64,000 nucleotides of DNA from an uncultured Eubacteriales bacterium. Its GTDB lineage: Bacteria > Bacillota > Clostridia > Peptostreptococcales > Anaerovoracaceae. The position numbers and the translations under genes were made by a program. How positions within the stretch are numbered: the stretch's first letter is position 1; each line of letters opens with the position of its first letter. Location of the stretch: contig UQXL01000003.1 of the NCBI GenBank assembly GCA_900545135.1, positions 1-64,000 on the forward strand, given 5' to 3'. This document shows, piece by piece, positions 26,959 through 36,376 of this stretch. The notes under the pieces were generated by a model, which did no database searches, was not told the origin of the DNA, and saw only the letters and a program-made list of their open reading frames with translations.

Positions 26959-28806
26959 TCAGTCAAGATCATATTTTTTCAGTTTCTTATAGAACACGCT
27001 CCTTGAAAGTCCCAGTTCTTCCATAGTCTTCTGTTTGTCGCCGTTGTTGGCGATCAGGGTGTTCCCCAGTATTCTGGCTTCTTCATGCTCGATCTGCTGG
27101 CGCAGAGTCTGTTCTCTATCGGCAGTCTTGTTTATTATCAGATGATCTGCGTATATCGTCTTGCCCTCGCAGACGGTGATGGCGCGCTCTATGACGTTTT
27201 CAAGCTCGCGGACGTTTCCCGGCCAGTCATACAGAGTCATTACCTTCAGAGCTTCGTTGGAAAAGTGTTTCTGCTCCATTCCGTATTTATCGCAGAAAGC
27301 CGCAAGTATCGACGACGCCATGTCTGCCAGATCCTTTTTCCTCTCCCTGAGCGAAGGTATCCTTATGGGGAAGACGTTTATTCTGTAATACAAATCCTGG
27401 CGGAAGTTACCTTTTCTTATTTCTTCGTCCAAATCTCTGTTGGTGGCTGTAATAACACGGACATCGATGTTGATGGGTTTTGTCGAACCTACCCGGTATA
27501 TCTGCTTGTTCTGCAAAACCAGCAGCAATTTCGCCTGCATGGCCGGAGGCAGTTCTCCTATCTCGTCCAAAAATATAGTACCTCCGTTGGCTTCCTCAAA
27601 AAACCCTGCTCTTCCGTTCCTGTCCGCGCCTGTAAATGAGCCGGGCATATAGCCGAACAGCTCGGACTCAAACAGCGACGGAGCTATGGAATTGCAGGCC
27701 ACCTCCACGAAAGGCGCATTAGGATTTTCTGTGTTGTGTATCTCCCTTGCAAGTCTAGATTTTCCTGTTCCGCTCTCTCCTAAAAGGATAACATTGAACT
27801 TTGTCTTTGAAGCCTTATACGCCAGGTGCTTGACGACTTTCATCTGGGGAGAACTGCCGAGAAATCTTTCGAAATGCTCTTCCCTGTTGACGTCCAGCTT
27901 GAGCTGAGCCGCCTTGTCGCGTTTTTCCAGTTCTCCGATGAAAGCTGTTTCGGCTTCCAGACTTTTCTTTATCTTGTTTTTATCTTGGATTATTATGAAG
28001 ACTCCGTCGTTCGGGCCGCCCTTTTTGATTCTTATAAAATTGCAGAGCACCAGCCTGTGATAAATTTCAAAAGTTCCTTCCTGCCTTGTACCGTTGGGCG
28101 AATCCATGATCTCATCTACTTTCAGCAGAAATTCATCGCCAAAGACTACGTCTTTCAGAGGTGCCCCCACAATATGAACATTCTCTTCCTGTTCTGAGCA
28201 GTTTTTCTCCCTGTAGCCCTTGCCCTGCAGGATTTTTCCTATCTCTTCGCCTCTGAAGCCGTATCCGATATCCTGAAAGAATTTTATCTCGCCGGTCCGC
28301 GGCTGTACTATGACCATGAAGCCTATGCTCTCGATATAGGCCATCTGATATTCTTCGCCGTTCACAGATATGGACATGAACTTTTTCTCCATATCTATCC
28401 TTACGGTTATCTCATATCCTCTGTAGACGTCGCTCAGTTTCAGCTCGCTTCCCGGATAATGCTCGCTGTAGTGTCTGTAAACAGGTTCGTATTTAGAATC
28501 CTTATAGGAGCCTACCGCCAGCAGCATGTCTCCTGATTTAATATCGTCATCGCTGATATTGAGCAGCTTTAATTCCTCTTCTGTGACCGCGTCGTCGTTT
28601 CCCAGCATGTTATCTGCTATGATCACGATGTCTCCCTTTTCAATGACACCGGCCTTATGACTCTTGCCTTTAGGTACGACAAGTCCAAGATTTTTCTTCG
28701 CGGCTTCGCTGTATTCTCCGATAGTTCCGTCTTCTTTCACATAAATCATGCCGTAATCAAGCTGGTCAGTAATTTCCGTAATCGTGGTAGTATGATGTTT
28801 TTCCAT
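26959..28806 (-). CDS. Sigma-54-dependent transcriptional activator
   Basis: A 615-residue bacterial enhancer-binding protein. The AAA+ domain (about residues 325-550) has Walker A GESGTGKS, a GAFTGA-loop variant GSFTGA in ELFGYMPGSFTGADRNG, and Walker B GGTIFLDEIGEL. The C-terminus is a Fis-type helix-turn-helix (EELGLSRSVFYKKLKKY). The N-terminal 320 residues contain PAS-like segments with no receiver domain, so the signal is probably a small ligand. A consensus promoter drives it, and a sigma-54 site follows its stop codon, so the M20-alr operon is the likely target. The GSFTGA substitution should be tolerated but is unusual. Confidence 0.93.
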   Translation of the reverse strand: MEKHHTTTITEITDQLDYGMIYVKEDGTIGEYSEAAKKNLGLVVPKGKSHKAGVIEKGDIVIIADNMLGNDDAVTEEELKLLNISDDDIKSGDMLLAVGSYKDSKYEPVYRHYSEHYPGSELKLSDVYRGYEITVRIDMEKKFMSISVNGEEYQMAYIESIGFMVIVQPRTGEIKFFQDIGYGFRGEEIGKILQGKGYREKNCSEQEENVHIVGAPLKDVVFGDEFLLKVDEIMDSPNGTRQEGTFEIYHRLVLCNFIRIKKGGPNDGVFIIIQDKNKIKKSLEAETAFIGELEKRDKAAQLKLDVNREEHFERFLGSSPQMKVVKHLAYKASKTKFNVILLGESGTGKSRLAREIHNTENPNAPFVEVACNSIAPSLFESELFGYMPGSFTGADRNGRAGFFEEANGGTIFLDEIGELPPAMQAKLLLVLQNKQIYRVGSTKPINIDVRVITATNRDLDEEIRKGNFRQDLYYRINVFPIRIPSLRERKKDLADMASSILAAFCDKYGMEQKHFSNEALKVMTLYDWPGNVRELENVIERAITVCEGKTIYADHLIINKTADREQTLRQQIEHEEARILGNTLIANNGDKQKTMEELGLSRSVFYKKLKKYDLD

Positions 28807-28935
28807 CTCCAGCGCCTCCCCTGCGCGACTTTATTGATATGCTTCTATCCTATATCTCCAATATTCTCTCTTGCCAGCTTTCAGTATATTTCCGCTTTGT
28901 CCCGGAACATCGAGTGCGGAAAGCTGTTTCACATC

Positions 28936-28964
28936 ATTATATTTTATGCATGTCTGTATGTCAA
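28936..28964 (-). promoter_or_regulatory. Consensus promoter of the sigma-54 activator gene
   Basis: TTGACA (28964-28959), 17-bp spacer, TATAAT (28941-28936) on the minus strand, a perfect sigma-A match about 130 bp before the start at 28806. It adjoins the terminator of the upstream antiporter operon. Confidence 0.88.
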
Positions 28965-28996
28965 TAAAAAGGGACTCGGAGAAAAGCTCCAAGTCC
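28965..28996 (-). terminator. Intrinsic terminator of the Mrp/Mbh-like operon
   Basis: GGACTTGGAG-CTTTT-CTCCGAGTCC followed by CTTTTTATT on the minus strand, about 110 bp after the last antiporter gene. The gap 28997-29104 is otherwise featureless. Confidence 0.92.
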
Positions 28997-29104
28997 TGAT
29001 TTCTGCCCAATCAGCCGCAGAAAGCCAAAGCTGCCGCGGCAAACCCGATTCCGGGGCAACCTATCTCTGAGCCAAAACCGCTCAGTCTCCTCACTTGGTC
29101 AGAC

Positions 29105-30805
29105 TTACTGCAGCGCCCTGGCGAAGACGTACAGCACCACAGCGATGAAGATGACAAAGTTGACAGCCACCAGCCAGCCGACAGGTTTTTGCAGAACGTC
29201 ATCGTCTTCCAGACAGTCTCTTTTGGCAGGTTCCCGCGATGTGAAGAGCAGTCTCGGGTTGTGCAGATACTCGTTGGCTTTGGCGAAAAACGTTCCGAGT
29301 CCGTTTCCTATGCCCACCCTCGCATCGTCCACCGCTCGTGAAAGCCATGCGACAGCGAATTTCAACGGCTTTCTGTAGAACCAGTCGGTGTCGAGGGTGA
29401 TCTTTTCCTTAGGCTTCATGTGCTCAATATACATGACGAATGCTATGGCCGCGGCGGCAAACAGCTGCACGTACTGTGTCACATGATCTACGGTAAACGG
29501 GTGCCCGTCCGTCTGATAAGGAGTAATGCCGTAGAGCAGCTTCGGCACGAGGCCGATGATAACACAGGCGGAAGCGCCCATGACCATAGCCAGCTTCATA
29601 TTCAAAGGCAGAGACCTTTCGTCGGCTTCTGTCTCAACGTCGCTTTTTCCGAAAAATACGAAATAATTTATCTTTAAGGTCACCGACATCAGCGTTCCTA
29701 TGCTGGCAACCATGAGCAGTAGCTCAGCCCAGTGGACGCCGCTTCCGGCGACTGCGTTCATTACGAGAGATTTGCTGACAAATCCGTTGAGCAGCGGAAA
29801 GCCGGCTATAGCCATAGAGGCGATGAGAAAGCATCCTGCAGTCACCGGCATCTTTTTAGCAAGGCCTGAAAGCTGACTTATCTTTCTCTTTCCTGTGGCT
29901 TTTATGACGGCTCCGGCGCACATGAGCAGCGTTCCCTTGTACAAAATATTGTTGAACGCATGAGCTGCGGCTCCGTCTATGCCCGTTTCGCCGCCTATGG
30001 CCAGCGAAGCTACCATGTAACCAACCTGACTGATTATATGATATGCAAACAACCGTCTCAAATCGTTTTCTATCAGAGCCATACAGGCTCCCCAAACGGC
30101 CATGAACACGCCGAAATACAGCAGAAGCTCAGTCCCTGCGAACAGCTTTATCAGGCAGAACACTCCCACTTTGGTGGTGTAGGAGCCCATATACACGGTT
30201 CCTCCCATGGTGGATTCAGGATAAGCGTCTGCAATCCAGGCGTTCAAAGGAGGTATGGCCGCATTTACGGCAACGCCTGCCAGAATCAGCCAATAGGCCG
30301 CGTCTCCCGAGCCGGTAAGCGTTTCTATCAGCTCCGAGCCCTGCCCCATCTTTATCACTATGCCTGCCAGCAGCAGATTGCCGCCCAGCATGTGAACCAT
30401 CAAATACCTGAAGCCTGCTTTCTTCGCCGCTTCAGTTCTCGAAGAAACCACGATGAGCCACGAAGCCACCGCCATCAGTTCCCAGAAGATCAGCATGCCT
30501 ATCCAGTGAGAGGAAAAGACTACTCCGATGCTGCTGCCTGCGTATATGGCGCTGGCAGCCAGTTCAAACTTGTCTTTTACGTGGAAATTGTAGACTGCCG
30601 CGACGAGAGAAATCAGCGAAAATATTATGCCGAAAATCATGGACAGTCTGTCTGTGCTTTCGCCTGTCTCAAATATAAATACTGCGATGACAGTCAGCGC
30701 AGGCCCGGCTATGGACACTGCCTTTACCAAAACGTCGTGCAGCACGAGTATCAGCAGTCCTGTAATCAGCAAAATCAGCCCCGGCTGGAGGAAGTCGTTA
30801 AGCAT
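29105..30805 (-). CDS. NuoL/M/N-type proton-conducting membrane subunit (third antiporter-like subunit)
   Basis: About 566 residues with some 14 membrane helices and the proton-conducting core of the complex I/Mrp family: FWELMAVASWLIV (key Glu), a lysine helix around TTKVGVFCLIKLFAG, and the broken-helix region LFAYHIISQVGYMVASLAIGGETG. It is the last gene of the operon, after two other proteins of the same superfamily and a small membrane protein. The ATG at 30805 follows GGAGG by eight bases. It has a C-terminal extension (residues about 460-566) with an amphipathic stretch and a final membrane helix. Its role is inferred as ion translocation within the complex. Confidence 0.88.
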   Translation of the reverse strand: MLNDFLQPGLILLITGLLILVLHDVLVKAVSIAGPALTVIAVFIFETGESTDRLSMIFGIIFSLISLVAAVYNFHVKDKFELAASAIYAGSSIGVVFSSHWIGMLIFWELMAVASWLIVVSSRTEAAKKAGFRYLMVHMLGGNLLLAGIVIKMGQGSELIETLTGSGDAAYWLILAGVAVNAAIPPLNAWIADAYPESTMGGTVYMGSYTTKVGVFCLIKLFAGTELLLYFGVFMAVWGACMALIENDLRRLFAYHIISQVGYMVASLAIGGETGIDGAAAHAFNNILYKGTLLMCAGAVIKATGKRKISQLSGLAKKMPVTAGCFLIASMAIAGFPLLNGFVSKSLVMNAVAGSGVHWAELLLMVASIGTLMSVTLKINYFVFFGKSDVETEADERSLPLNMKLAMVMGASACVIIGLVPKLLYGITPYQTDGHPFTVDHVTQYVQLFAAAAIAFVMYIEHMKPKEKITLDTDWFYRKPLKFAVAWLSRAVDDARVGIGNGLGTFFAKANEYLHNPRLLFTSREPAKRDCLEDDDVLQKPVGWLVAVNFVIFIAVVLYVFARALQ

Positions 30806-31178
30806 CTTTCTCACCTCCATCCGTCATATATGAGCCCGCAAGACCTCTGTCAGCTGTCCCGCCGCCTGTCGCTTCAGAGCCGCCGTGCAGCTCCGCGCCG
30901 CCGGCAGCACCGCCGCCGGCTTTAAGTTCCGCGGCGGCAGACTGACCATCAGTCCCCGGCTCTTCATAATAATCTTCCCTGCGCTGAAACAGCCCGCCCA
31001 TGATTTTTTTCGCAAGCAGGATCAAAAGCCACGCGCCTGCGAAGCCTATGACTATATCTGCTCCGGGAACCTCGTTCCATATCATGTGATGATGCGGCAG
31101 GGCAAACAGTATTTCAGCAGCCAAAGCAAGAAAGATAACCGTCCCCAGCAAGACATATATTTTTCTCTTATCCCGCAA
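30798..31178 (-). CDS. Small membrane protein of the antiporter operon
   Basis: A 126-residue protein with two membrane helices (IYVLLGTVIFLALAAEILFA and DIVIGFAGAWLLILLA) and a Gly/Ala/Glu-rich low-complexity tail of about 60 residues. The probable TTG start at 31178 is eight bases after GGAGG. It overlaps both neighbours, so it belongs to the operon. I do not recognise the family; small accessory subunits in this position occur in Mrp-like clusters. Confidence 0.7.
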   Translation of the reverse strand: MRDKRKIYVLLGTVIFLALAAEILFALPHHHMIWNEVPGADIVIGFAGAWLLILLAKKIMGGLFQRREDYYEEPGTDGQSAAAELKAGGGAAGGAELHGGSEATGGGTADRGLAGSYMTDGGEKDA

Positions 31179-32778
31179 GGTAAACGCCTCCTTCCTCAGT
31201 TACGGCCGCCGCCGCCGTCTGCGCCATATCGTAAAGTCCAGGCCCTGCGTCAGGCTCAAAGCCCAGTATTATCCCTATTACCACTGTCACAGCAAGAGGC
31301 GCCGTCATCGCAATGACTGCCCTCTTGTCTACCTCATGCTCTCCATGCCCGTTTCTGTGAATGTCATGCGCCGCAGCGTCCCTGCCTGAGCCGCGGCTGC
31401 CACCGCCGGAAATCAAGCTGACCGCGCTGCCGCCGGCCGCGTCCTCTCTCTGTTTTCCGAAGAATACCTGAACCACAGGCATCAGATACGAAAGAGCCAG
31501 CAAAGCAGCTGCTATCAGGACTGCCATGGCGAAAGGCTTTCCAACAGCGAGCGCGCCCTCGAGGATGTTGAATTTGCTCACGAAGCCTGCCATCAGAGGA
31601 AGTCCGGCAATGCCCAGAGAAGCCGCAGTAAAGCAAACTGCCGTCACAGGCATCTTCTTATATATGCCTCCCATCTCGCTGATCTTCGACAGACCGGTGT
31701 TTACAAATATCGCACCCGCCGCCATGAACAGCGTTATCTTCAGAAATGCGTGAGCCGATATATGGAAGATCGCTCCGGTTATGCTGTAAGCGGACATCAG
31801 ACTTATCCCCAAGACTATGTAAGAAAGCTGTCCCACCGTGGAAAAGGCCAGTCTGGCTTTTAAGTTGTCCTGTCTCATCGCTACGAGAGACGAGAGCAAT
31901 ATCGTTGCCATAGCAAACCAGCTGAGTATCTCAGCCCCTCCGCACCAGTCCGCGCTGGCAGGACCGAATACATACAATACTACTCTCAGCACGCAGAAAG
32001 CTCCGGCTTTTACCACAGCCACAGCGTGAAGCAGAGCGCTGACAGGGGTAGGCGCAACCATCGCCGAAGGCAGCCAGCCGTGCAGCGGCATAACGCCGGC
32101 TTTGACCGCACCGCCGAGTATCATCATGAAAAACAATATGCACATGAGACCCTTGCTCATCGAGCCGGCAGGTATGAATCCTCCCGCCATGAAATCCAAG
32201 GTTCCGTATTTGGCATATACCCATACTATGGCCGCGAAGAACAACTGGCCGCTTATCAAAGTATAAGCCAAGTACTTTCTTCCCGAAGCTTTCGCCTTGT
32301 CGTCTCTGTAGTGAACTACGAGAGGATAAGTGGCTAAAGTGAGCATTTCATAGAAGATAAAAAACGTTATCAGATTGGCCGCGAAAGCGATGCCCACGGC
32401 AGAGGCCAGACATACGGCGAAAGCCGAAAAATATCCGGTCTGATTTTTCTCGTGGTGGCCTCTCATATATCCTATTGAATACACGGAAGTCAAAATCCAG
32501 AGGCAGCTGGCGATGCAGGCGAATACCATCCCGGCCGCGTCGGTTTTAAAGGACAATTCTATACCGTCCACGATGGTCCAGAGTTTTGAAACATATACGC
32601 TGCCTGCTGCGACTCCCGGAGCCATGGAAAATACCACAGCTGCCATCGAGACAGAAGCCGCCATCGTTATCGCTTCTCTCAGGTTGGGTTTTATTCGGTT
32701 TCCGAAAAGCAGTATCAGCAGCGCCGCCAATAAAGCTGTTCCCACGGCAAGAGCCGGTTTCATCGTCATTACCGTCAT
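31168..32778 (-). CDS. NuoL/M/N-type antiporter subunit (MrpD-like, second copy)
   Basis: A 536-residue polytopic protein of the proton-conducting subunit family. It has the conserved Glu in FIFYEMLTLATYPLVVHYRD, the Lys-containing helix at VKAGVMPLHGWLPSAMVAPTP, and the family signature LHAVAVVKAGAFC. Residues 440-480 form an inserted hydrophilic Gly/His-rich loop. It overlaps the upstream paralogue (ATGA) and the small downstream protein. It is homologous to MrpD/MbhH and to NuoM. Confidence 0.9.
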   Translation of the reverse strand: MTVMTMKPALAVGTALLAALLILLFGNRIKPNLREAITMAASVSMAAVVFSMAPGVAAGSVYVSKLWTIVDGIELSFKTDAAGMVFACIASCLWILTSVYSIGYMRGHHEKNQTGYFSAFAVCLASAVGIAFAANLITFFIFYEMLTLATYPLVVHYRDDKAKASGRKYLAYTLISGQLFFAAIVWVYAKYGTLDFMAGGFIPAGSMSKGLMCILFFMMILGGAVKAGVMPLHGWLPSAMVAPTPVSALLHAVAVVKAGAFCVLRVVLYVFGPASADWCGGAEILSWFAMATILLSSLVAMRQDNLKARLAFSTVGQLSYIVLGISLMSAYSITGAIFHISAHAFLKITLFMAAGAIFVNTGLSKISEMGGIYKKMPVTAVCFTAASLGIAGLPLMAGFVSKFNILEGALAVGKPFAMAVLIAAALLALSYLMPVVQVFFGKQREDAAGGSAVSLISGGGSRGSGRDAAAHDIHRNGHGEHEVDKRAVIAMTAPLAVTVVIGIILGFEPDAGPGLYDMAQTAAAAVTEEGGVYLAG

Positions 32779-34295
32779 GACAGCGCTCCTTCCATAATCG
32801 CCGGTCTCAAAACATCATCGACTATATACGAATTGAAAAGTCCCAGCAAAATCACCGCCGCTATGACGACCAGCATCGGGACTATGAGCTGCCACGGCAG
32901 CTCGAGACGGCCGCGCAGAGATGATTTTTCCATCAGAGCGGCAGTATCTTTACGCCGTGAAGCTGTTTTTCTTTCCATGAACATCTTTTCAAATATCCTG
33001 AAAAAGTAGATAGCGCTCAAGAGGCTGCTGGCTATGAGCACAGCCACAAATATGTACTGGCCGTTTTCAATGGCGCCAAGGGCCAGATACCATTTGCTGA
33101 AAAATCCTGCAAATGGCGGCAGACCAATCATAGACAGAGCGCATACGGTCATCGCAAGAGAAGTTACAGGCATTTCCCTGTAGACCTGACCCAGCTTGTC
33201 AGTCTCGTGGATACCAAATCTATATTTCAGCGCTCCGGAAGTGTAGAACAAACCGGATTTCATGAACGCATGGCTCACTATGTGAAGCACCGCGCCCACC
33301 AGTCCGTAGAAATTGCCTATGGCAAAGCCCATGGCTATATATCCCACCTGTCCTATGCTGGAATATGCCAATATCTTATTATATGTATCATATCTGAGGG
33401 CTTTGAGGGATCCGAACAGGACTCCGCATACGGCCATCACGCCTATGGCATCGAAGAACAGCTCCATCACAGGACTGGTCTCCTTGAATATGCAGAAAAA
33501 GAACCTCAGCATGGCGTAAGCAGGAACTTTTATCATCACTCCTGCTATCATCGGGTCTGCCGCCGGGTGAGCGTAGGAATGAGCCGCAGGCTGCCAGCCG
33601 TGCAGCGGAAAGAGGGCCATCTTTATGCCGAAGCCTACTATCATGCAGCCCACAGAAAGTATTATGAGAGGGCTGTCTTCAAGTCCGTTCATCTTGTCTG
33701 CCAGATCAGCCATGTTCAATGTTCCCGTGGCTGAATAGAGAAATCCTGCGCCCATCAGGTACATGGACGCTCCTATGGTTCCGGTCAGCAGATATCTGAA
33801 AGCTGCTATAGGCCCTTTCCTCTCGCCTACAGCGATGAGTCCGTATCCCGATATGGCCGTGATTTCCATAAATACGTAGAGATTAAACGCATCTCCGGTG
33901 GACGCCATTCCCAAGAGTCCGAGGGACAGGAAAGACAGCATGGCGTAATATCCGCAGGAACGGACGCTGTTTTCTCCCCTTTCCAGAGCTTCAAACGGGC
34001 TGCTGTAAAGGGCCGTTGCCCATGAGGCCACCGCGACGAGAAGAACTATCACGCCGTTAAGTCCGTCTATGACGAATTCTATGCCGTAGGACGGAGCCCA
34101 GCCTCCGATAAAATAGTGAATGGCCTGGCCTGTTTTCACCACCTGCACAAGCTGCAGTGCGGCGCAGACCGCAGATATGAAAAGCGCGGAAATAACTATC
34201 CTCTTGCTCCATTGGACGCTGAAATGCCCTATGAGGTGGCACAGCGCCGTTGCCGCGAGTGGGAATAATATTACGAGAATTGGAATCTGGTTCAT
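32775..34295 (-). CDS. mrpD: NuoL/M/N-type antiporter subunit (MrpD/MbhH-like, first copy)
   Basis: A 506-residue polytopic protein. It has YVFMEITAISGYGLIAVGERKG with the membrane Glu, the Lys helix around GFGIKMALFPLHGWQPAAHSYAHP, and ILAYSSIGQVGYIAMGFAIGN. Directly after the NuoK-like mrpC gene it holds the MrpD/MbhH position. It overlaps both neighbours by four bases. Confidence 0.9.
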   Translation of the reverse strand: MNQIPILVILFPLAATALCHLIGHFSVQWSKRIVISALFISAVCAALQLVQVVKTGQAIHYFIGGWAPSYGIEFVIDGLNGVIVLLVAVASWATALYSSPFEALERGENSVRSCGYYAMLSFLSLGLLGMASTGDAFNLYVFMEITAISGYGLIAVGERKGPIAAFRYLLTGTIGASMYLMGAGFLYSATGTLNMADLADKMNGLEDSPLIILSVGCMIVGFGIKMALFPLHGWQPAAHSYAHPAADPMIAGVMIKVPAYAMLRFFFCIFKETSPVMELFFDAIGVMAVCGVLFGSLKALRYDTYNKILAYSSIGQVGYIAMGFAIGNFYGLVGAVLHIVSHAFMKSGLFYTSGALKYRFGIHETDKLGQVYREMPVTSLAMTVCALSMIGLPPFAGFFSKWYLALGAIENGQYIFVAVLIASSLLSAIYFFRIFEKMFMERKTASRRKDTAALMEKSSLRGRLELPWQLIVPMLVVIAAVILLGLFNSYIVDDVLRPAIMEGALS

Positions 34296-34684
34296 TCAGG
34301 CTTTCCTCCCTTTCCCGTGATTTCCTTTTCCTCGATGGTTCCGTAGATGTCTTTTATTCTCATCAGCAGCGCAAGACCCACTCCCGTGGTACCAAGACTT
34401 ACGACGATGGCCGTCAGCATCAGCGCATGAGGCAGCGGGTTTATGTACATGTCTGCCGAGGATATTTCTCCCATGGCTATGGGGAGAGTAGCTCCCTCTT
34501 TCTGTCCGAATGTCAGAAAGAAAAATATTATGCCTACCTGCATCATGTTCATGCACATGAGCTTTTTCAGATAATTTCCGCAGGCGATCATGCCGTATAC
34601 TCCTATGGCAAAGAGTATGAGCGCCAGCATATATATCCCTCTGTCCGCCAGAAAATATTCCAGTTTTTCTATCAAATCAGTCAT
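34292..34684 (-). CDS. mrpC: MrpC/MbhG-type NuoK-like subunit
   Basis: A 130-residue protein with three membrane helices in the NuoK/MnhC pattern: MLALILFAIGVYGMIACGNYLKKLMCMNMMQVGIIFF, then PLPHALMLTAIVVSLGTTGVGLALLMRI (the proline-alanine-leucine motif typical of MnhC). I use the ATG at 34684 rather than the preceding TTG. It overlaps mrpB and the first mrpD. Confidence 0.93.
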   Translation of the reverse strand: MTDLIEKLEYFLADRGIYMLALILFAIGVYGMIACGNYLKKLMCMNMMQVGIIFFFLTFGQKEGATLPIAMGEISSADMYINPLPHALMLTAIVVSLGTTGVGLALLMRIKDIYGTIEEKEITGKGGKPE

Positions 34685-35489
34685 CAAAGTCAGTCCTTTC
34701 GAGTACTACTTCAAGAATAGTTATTATGACTCCAGCAACGCATACGGTAACCCCTATCTCTATCATCAGTATTCCGTCAGCGTGCAGCTCTGCGGCTGTA
34801 TTCTCAGCGAAAGGCAGCTTGCCGAATTCGAGGAATCTTCCTCCATTCAGCATAGGCAAAATCCCGGTAAACATGTAGAAAAATATGCCCAGCCCCGCAG
34901 TTATGATTCCCAGTTCTTCCCTGGCTTTCTGCCATTTCTGCACGTCGCGCACCCGATCACTGAGGCTGCCGAGTCCGGACTTAGGTATGATCCGGTTGAG
35001 AAGATAAGCACAGGCCAGAAGAGCTCCTGCCTGGAATCCTCCGCCCAGGCTGACTTCGCCGTGGAACAGCACATAGATTCCGTATATCAGAATTATGGGA
35101 ACCACTATCCTGAAAGCTCCGTCCATCAGCGCGCTGCCAAATGACGAAGCGCTGCGGTGAGCTGTCATTTCCTGTCTCGGTTTTTGCGTCACCTTTTCCT
35201 TTGCCGACAGTATGGTCATCACCGCGATTCCAGAGAGCAGCATGACGCATGTCTCAAACAGAGTATCGAAACCTCTGTAGTCGGCCAGCACTGCCGTCAC
35301 TATATTGTGAGCGTGTGTGTCGCTGAGTGCGTTATTTATGTAATATTGAGAAACGTTAGCGTTGGCCGGAGTATCAAGAGCTCCTATCGTTGGAAGAAAG
35401 CTTCCGACCTTGACGGCTCCGATGCCTACCAGGACGATGACGAGCACCAGTCCGGCGGCCAGTCTCCTTTTACTCTTTTTTTCTTCCAT
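34677..35489 (-). CDS. mrpB: MbhE-MrpB fusion subunit
   Basis: A 270-residue membrane protein. Residues about 10-95 (SFLPTIGALDTPANANVSQYY, HNIVTAVLADYRGFDTLFE) match the MbhE/MrpA C-terminal region. Residues about 125-260 (ILIYGIYVLFHGEVSLGGGFQAGALLA) are an MnhB domain. MbhE and MbhF/MrpB are usually separate or part of MrpA, so this is a fusion. It overlaps mbhD upstream and mrpC downstream. Confidence 0.9.
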   Translation of the reverse strand: MEEKKSKRRLAAGLVLVIVLVGIGAVKVGSFLPTIGALDTPANANVSQYYINNALSDTHAHNIVTAVLADYRGFDTLFETCVMLLSGIAVMTILSAKEKVTQKPRQEMTAHRSASSFGSALMDGAFRIVVPIILIYGIYVLFHGEVSLGGGFQAGALLACAYLLNRIIPKSGLGSLSDRVRDVQKWQKAREELGIITAGLGIFFYMFTGILPMLNGGRFLEFGKLPFAENTAAELHADGILMIEIGVTVCVAGVIITILEVVLERTDFDD

Positions 35490-35730
35490 CTTTCTTTCCC
35501 TTATTGATAGACTTGACGGCGATTATGAAATACACCGTAGATACAGTTCCGATTATCGCTTCGGTAAAAGCCACGTCAGCCGCTCCTACTACAGCGTAAA
35601 GCAGCATGGCCATGAAGCTGAAAGCGCAGTATATTATTATCGCGGAAAGCAGTCTCTTTCCCATGATTATTCCTATAGCTATGGAAATCAGGGCGATGAG
35701 AAGCAGTCCTTCAAGAATTAAAATAGGCAT
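35470..35730 (-). CDS. MbhD-type (DUF4040) subunit
   Basis: An 86-residue protein with three membrane helices and the MbhD/DUF4040 signature GAADVAFTEAIIGTVSTVYFI, the part normally found in the C-terminal region of MrpA. The start at 35730 (M8 of the open frame) follows GGAGG by nine bases. Its position after mrpG and before an MbhE-MrpB fusion matches the archaeal Mbh gene order. Confidence 0.9.
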   Translation of the reverse strand: MPILILEGLLLIALISIAIGIIMGKRLLSAIIIYCAFSFMAMLLYAVVGAADVAFTEAIIGTVSTVYFIIAVKSINKGKKDGRKKE

Positions 35731-35731
35731 G

Positions 35732-36106
35732 CTATTCCACCTCCCTCTCACTGTTTGTTTCTGCGAAAACCTTTTCCCTCACTGCCTGAGCCGCCGCTTC
35801 CGCCTTGGTGCCGGGAGAAGCCTTGACGCTCTGCTTGTATGCTACTCTCGTGATTATGTGGGTTCCTATCGGGCTTGCAATAAATACAGCTAAAAATACT
35901 GTGAATATCTTTATTCCCGTGACCGAGGGGCCCTCGTATATCAGAAAACCTACGCTGCACAGAACCAGTCCTGCAGACTCGCAGATTCCCGCAGCGTGCA
36001 GCCTTGCATAAAAGTCCTTAAAACGGAATACTCCTATGGCAGATATGAGAAAGCACACGAAGCCCAGGCTCATGAAAATCACTGTGAAAATTTCTCTAGC
36101 GGTCAT
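35732..36106 (-). CDS. mrpG: MrpG/MnhG-type subunit
   Basis: About 124 residues with three helices and the MnhG motif SAIGVFRFKDFYARLHAAG near residue 30, then SPIGTHIITRVAYK. The ATG at 36106 follows GGAGG by eight bases. The C-terminus has an Ala/Glu-rich tail. It overlaps mrpF. Confidence 0.95.
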   Translation of the reverse strand: MTAREIFTVIFMSLGFVCFLISAIGVFRFKDFYARLHAAGICESAGLVLCSVGFLIYEGPSVTGIKIFTVFLAVFIASPIGTHIITRVAYKQSVKASPGTKAEAAAQAVREKVFAETNSEREVE

Positions 36107-36374
36107 CTTCATCGCCTCCCTTGCTTCCAAGAATCTTGGCTACGATGACCGAGCTTATGAATCCCAAAGCCGCGTATGAAAGAGCTATGTCCACATACAT
36201 GTCTCTTCTTCCGTCTATAAAACCTATGAGGATAAGAATAAGGATCACGTTGGTGCACATCACAAGTATGCCGATAAACCTGTTGTATATGCCGGCGTTT
36301 CTGAAAAGGCGCACCAACATCAGAAAGGTCAGAAAGATTATTCCGATCAGATAACATACGAAGAAGGTCTGCAT
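36096..36374 (-). CDS. mrpF: MrpF/MnhF-type subunit
   Basis: A 92-residue, three-helix protein with the MnhF pattern VRLFRNAGIYNRFIGILVMCTNVILI and ALSYAALGFISSVIVAKIL. It starts at 36374 behind GGAGG, two bases after mrpE, and overlaps mrpG. Confidence 0.93.
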   Translation of the reverse strand: MQTFFVCYLIGIIFLTFLMLVRLFRNAGIYNRFIGILVMCTNVILILILIGFIDGRRDMYVDIALSYAALGFISSVIVAKILGSKGGDEDDR

Positions 36375-36376
36375 TT

